This document shows, in pieces, positions 62,437 to 64,000 of a stretch of DNA of 64,000 bases (within the stretch, counting starts at the first letter, position 1; each line of letters begins with the position of its first letter). The DNA lies in the NCBI GenBank assembly GCA_016717335.1, contig JADKFS010000001.1, positions 2,418,001-2,482,000 of the forward strand. Reading direction: 5' to 3'. The stretch comes from Candidatus Ribeiella danica. Lineage in GTDB: Bacteria; Chloroflexota; Chloroflexia; Chloroflexales; Roseiflexaceae. The position numbers and the translations under genes were made by a program. The notes under the pieces were generated by a model. The model had not been told where the DNA came from and ran no database searches. It saw only the letters and a list, made by a program, of their open reading frames with translations.

Positions 62437-63099
62437 GGGTTGACTGGGCGCGCTGCCGGTCTTCTGCGAGTCGGGCGCGGTTGGCGTGGCGGGCGCGGCT
62501 GGCATAGTGGGCGCAGCGGGCGCCTCGCCGCGCTGGCGGCGCATCGTCACCTCTTCGGACAGGGTCAGCACCTTGCGCCGCGCGCTGCGCTCTTCGAACG
62601 CGATCACGATCGCGCCGATCAGCGCCACCAGCAGCAGCACCGACGCGACCTCGAACGGCAGCAGGTACTCGCGCATGAACGCGGTGCCGATCTCGACCGT
62701 CGACGCAATCACGGTCGCCTGGCCGTCGGCCGCCGGCTGGACGGTGCTCCAGTTATAGGTGTAGACCGTCGGCACGATCAGCAGGCCGAACAGCCCCGCC
62801 GCGACGATCAGCGCGAGCCACCAGCGCTGGTATAGCTGCCGCACGCCCTCGCCGGTGACGTGCCGCGTCAGCATGATCGCGAACAGCACCAGGATCGAGA
62901 TCGCGCCGACGTAGACCAGCACCTGGACGATCGCGATGAACTCGGCCTCCATCAGCAGGTAGAGCGCGCCGACGCTAAAGAACGAGGCGATCAGCCACAA
63001 GGCCGAATGGATGATATTCTTGACGGTCACAACCATCAGGCCGGCCGCCAGCGTGAACGCCGACAGCACCAGGAAGATGACCATAATCAGAACGTTCAT
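62434..63099 (-). CDS. nuoJ: NADH-quinone oxidoreductase subunit J
   Basis: 221 residues. Five hydrophobic helices with SALWLIASFFSVGALYLLME, AEFIAIVQVLVYVGAISILV and LFAIMLTRHV, the pi-bulge region typical of NuoJ; then LPFEVASVLLLVALIGAIVI. The C-terminal 50 residues are a soluble Pro/Ala/Thr tail (APTMPAAPATPTAPD), absent from most NuoJ. It follows nuoH directly, with no nuoI. Confidence 0.92.
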   Translation of the reverse strand: MNVLIMVIFLVLSAFTLAAGLMVVTVKNIIHSALWLIASFFSVGALYLLMEAEFIAIVQVLVYVGAISILVLFAIMLTRHVTGEGVRQLYQRWWLALIVAAGLFGLLIVPTVYTYNWSTVQPAADGQATVIASTVEIGTAFMREYLLPFEVASVLLLVALIGAIVIAFEERSARRKVLTLSEEVTMRRQRGEAPAAPTMPAAPATPTAPDSQKTGSAPSQP

Positions 63100-63116
63100 A
63101 TGAATCCCTTGTCGAT

Positions 63117-63188
63117 GACCGAGGACGAAAGACCAGCGCGCCTTTCGTTCGTATCTGCACCCTCACCCTTGGTCCTTCGTCCTTCGCC
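63117..63188. repeat. Heptamer element in the nuoH-nuoJ gap
   Basis: GACCGAG, GACGAAA, GACCAGC at 63117-63137, and CTTGGTC, CTTCGTC, CTTCGCC at 63168-63188, complementary arms. It ends three bases from the nuoH stop codon. Confidence 0.85.
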
Positions 63189-63191
63189 GCG

Positions 63192-64000
63192 CTATGGCAG
63201 CGACGCCACGCCAAAGGCCTGATCCTGCGCCAGCTCGACGGCGGTCTCGCCTGGCCGGCGGCGATTGATCTGCAGCACCCAGTACAACGCCGCGGCGTTA
63301 ATAATGCCCGTCACCAGCACGCCCAGCAGCTGCCGGCCCCAAGTCGGCAGGGTCTCGAGCCAGCCCAGCAGGTTCGCGCCGCCGATCGAGAGGCTCAGCG
63401 TCCATTTCGGGTCGCTGCCCCAGAGCATAATCGCGACCCACAGCGCGATGCTGAGGATGTTGATCAGCGCCAGCGGCAGCAGGAACTTCCACGCGAAGGC
63501 CATCAGCTGATCGACGCGCAGCCGCGGGAACGCGCCGCGCAGCCAGATCATCACGAAGAACAGGAACCAGGCCTTCAGCAGCAGGTAGACGACCGAGAGG
63601 ATATTCGCGAGGATCGGCAGCCCGGCGCTCACCAGCAGCCCGACCCCCGGCCCGTTCCAGCCGCCTAAAAAGAGGATCGAAGTGACCATCGAGAGCGCGT
63701 AGTTGAACAGGAACTGGCCCATGTAGAACACGGCGAACTTCATGCCGCTGTACTCAGTCATGTAGCCGGCGACGATCTCCGAGTCGGCCTCGGGGATGTC
63801 GAACGGCGTGCGCTCGCCCTCGGAGAGCACGCACATGAAGAAAATGAAGAAGCCGATCAGTCCGATCGGCGTGAAGACGAACCAGCCCAGCCCCAGGTCC
63901 GGCACGCCGACCGAGGCCAGCGTGCTACCCAGGATCGGAATGCCGGCCTGCAGATCGGAGTACTGGTTCAGGTTCATCGTGCTGGTGAACAGCACCATGC
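63192..64000 (-). CDS. nuoH: NADH-quinone oxidoreductase subunit H (N-terminus outside window)
   Basis: About 269 C-terminal residues; the frame continues past the window edge. Quinone-site subunit: GWFVFTPIGLIGFFIFFMC, LSEGERTPFDIPEADSEIVA and GYMTEYSGMKFAVFYMGQFL are diagnostic, followed by hydrophobic helices and WLRGAFPRLRVDQLMAFAWK. The extreme C-terminus (PGETAVELAQDQAFGVA) is a soluble tail. First visible gene of the nuo run. Confidence 0.93.
   Translation of the reverse strand, partial: MVLFTSTMNLNQYSDLQAGIPILGSTLASVGVPDLGLGWFVFTPIGLIGFFIFFMCVLSEGERTPFDIPEADSEIVAGYMTEYSGMKFAVFYMGQFLFNYALSMVTSILFLGGWNGPGVGLLVSAGLPILANILSVVYLLLKAWFLFFVMIWLRGAFPRLRVDQLMAFAWKFLLPLALINILSIALWVAIMLWGSDPKWTLSLSIGGANLLGWLETLPTWGRQLLGVLVTGIINAAALYWVLQINRRRPGETAVELAQDQAFGVASLP

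Overview
The window is high-GC bacterial DNA with two parts: most of a siphovirus-type prophage (1 to about 37,049) and host chromosome (about 37,050 to 64,000). The host looks like Chloroflexota, probably a Roseiflexus/Kouleothrix-like Chloroflexales. That is an inference from gene content: a GlgX/TreY/TreZ trehalose cluster, a secreted gingipain-like C25 peptidase, a nuo operon with two nuoM genes, and many short heptamer-repeat elements.

Prophage, plus strand (1-26,487). The virion operon runs in near-standard order: a LamG protein with a long 20-residue repeat array, small and large terminase, portal, minor head protein, HK97-gp10-like protein, a combined protease/scaffold gene, major capsid, connectors, tail terminator, tail tube, tail-assembly chaperone with a canonical -1 slippery site, a 1544-residue tape measure with 64-residue repeats, distal tail protein, two equal-length paralogous H-type-lectin-like proteins, a Gp37-like tail-tip protein, a tail fibre and a lysozyme-like endolysin. 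A large hairpin then separates this operon from the convergent minus-strand half.

Prophage, minus strand (35,681 down to 26,631). Replication genes come first: a winged-helix initiator carrying six iteron-like 9-mers inside its coding sequence, followed by a DnaC-type AAA+ helicase loader. This is the lambda O/P layout. Small genes, an excisionase-like HTH gene with a consensus promoter and paired operators, two membrane proteins, an FtsK/HerA-like ATPase, and a ParM/ParR-type segregation pair with a repeat site upstream follow. Segregation plus origin suggests a phage-plasmid-like lifestyle. A tyrosine integrase ends one base before a tRNA 3' fragment (attachment site) at 37,050-37,087. The left end of the prophage lies outside the window.

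Host. After the attachment site and a terminator come the C25 peptidase, then minus-strand treZ, glgX, treY and a small gene beside treY. Next are a class III aminotransferase, an alpha/beta hydrolase, a GH2 beta-mannosidase-like enzyme and an M20 amidohydrolase, all on plus. Last is the minus-strand nuoH-J-K-L-M-M-N run (nuoH cut by the window edge, no nuoI between H and J).

The most unusual signal is a family of short elements built from 7- or 8-bp tandem units, usually in two arms that are near-inverted complements. At least 13 occur in the 27 kb of host DNA and none was seen in the 37 kb prophage. One lies in each of the six gaps of the nuo run, often touching a stop codon, and four sit in frame inside treZ, treY (twice) and the GH2 gene. 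Several genes (LamG protein, protease/scaffold, treZ, one small gene) carry frameshifts at homopolymers or a CG run; assembly indels are the simplest explanation, so reading frames at those points should be treated with care.
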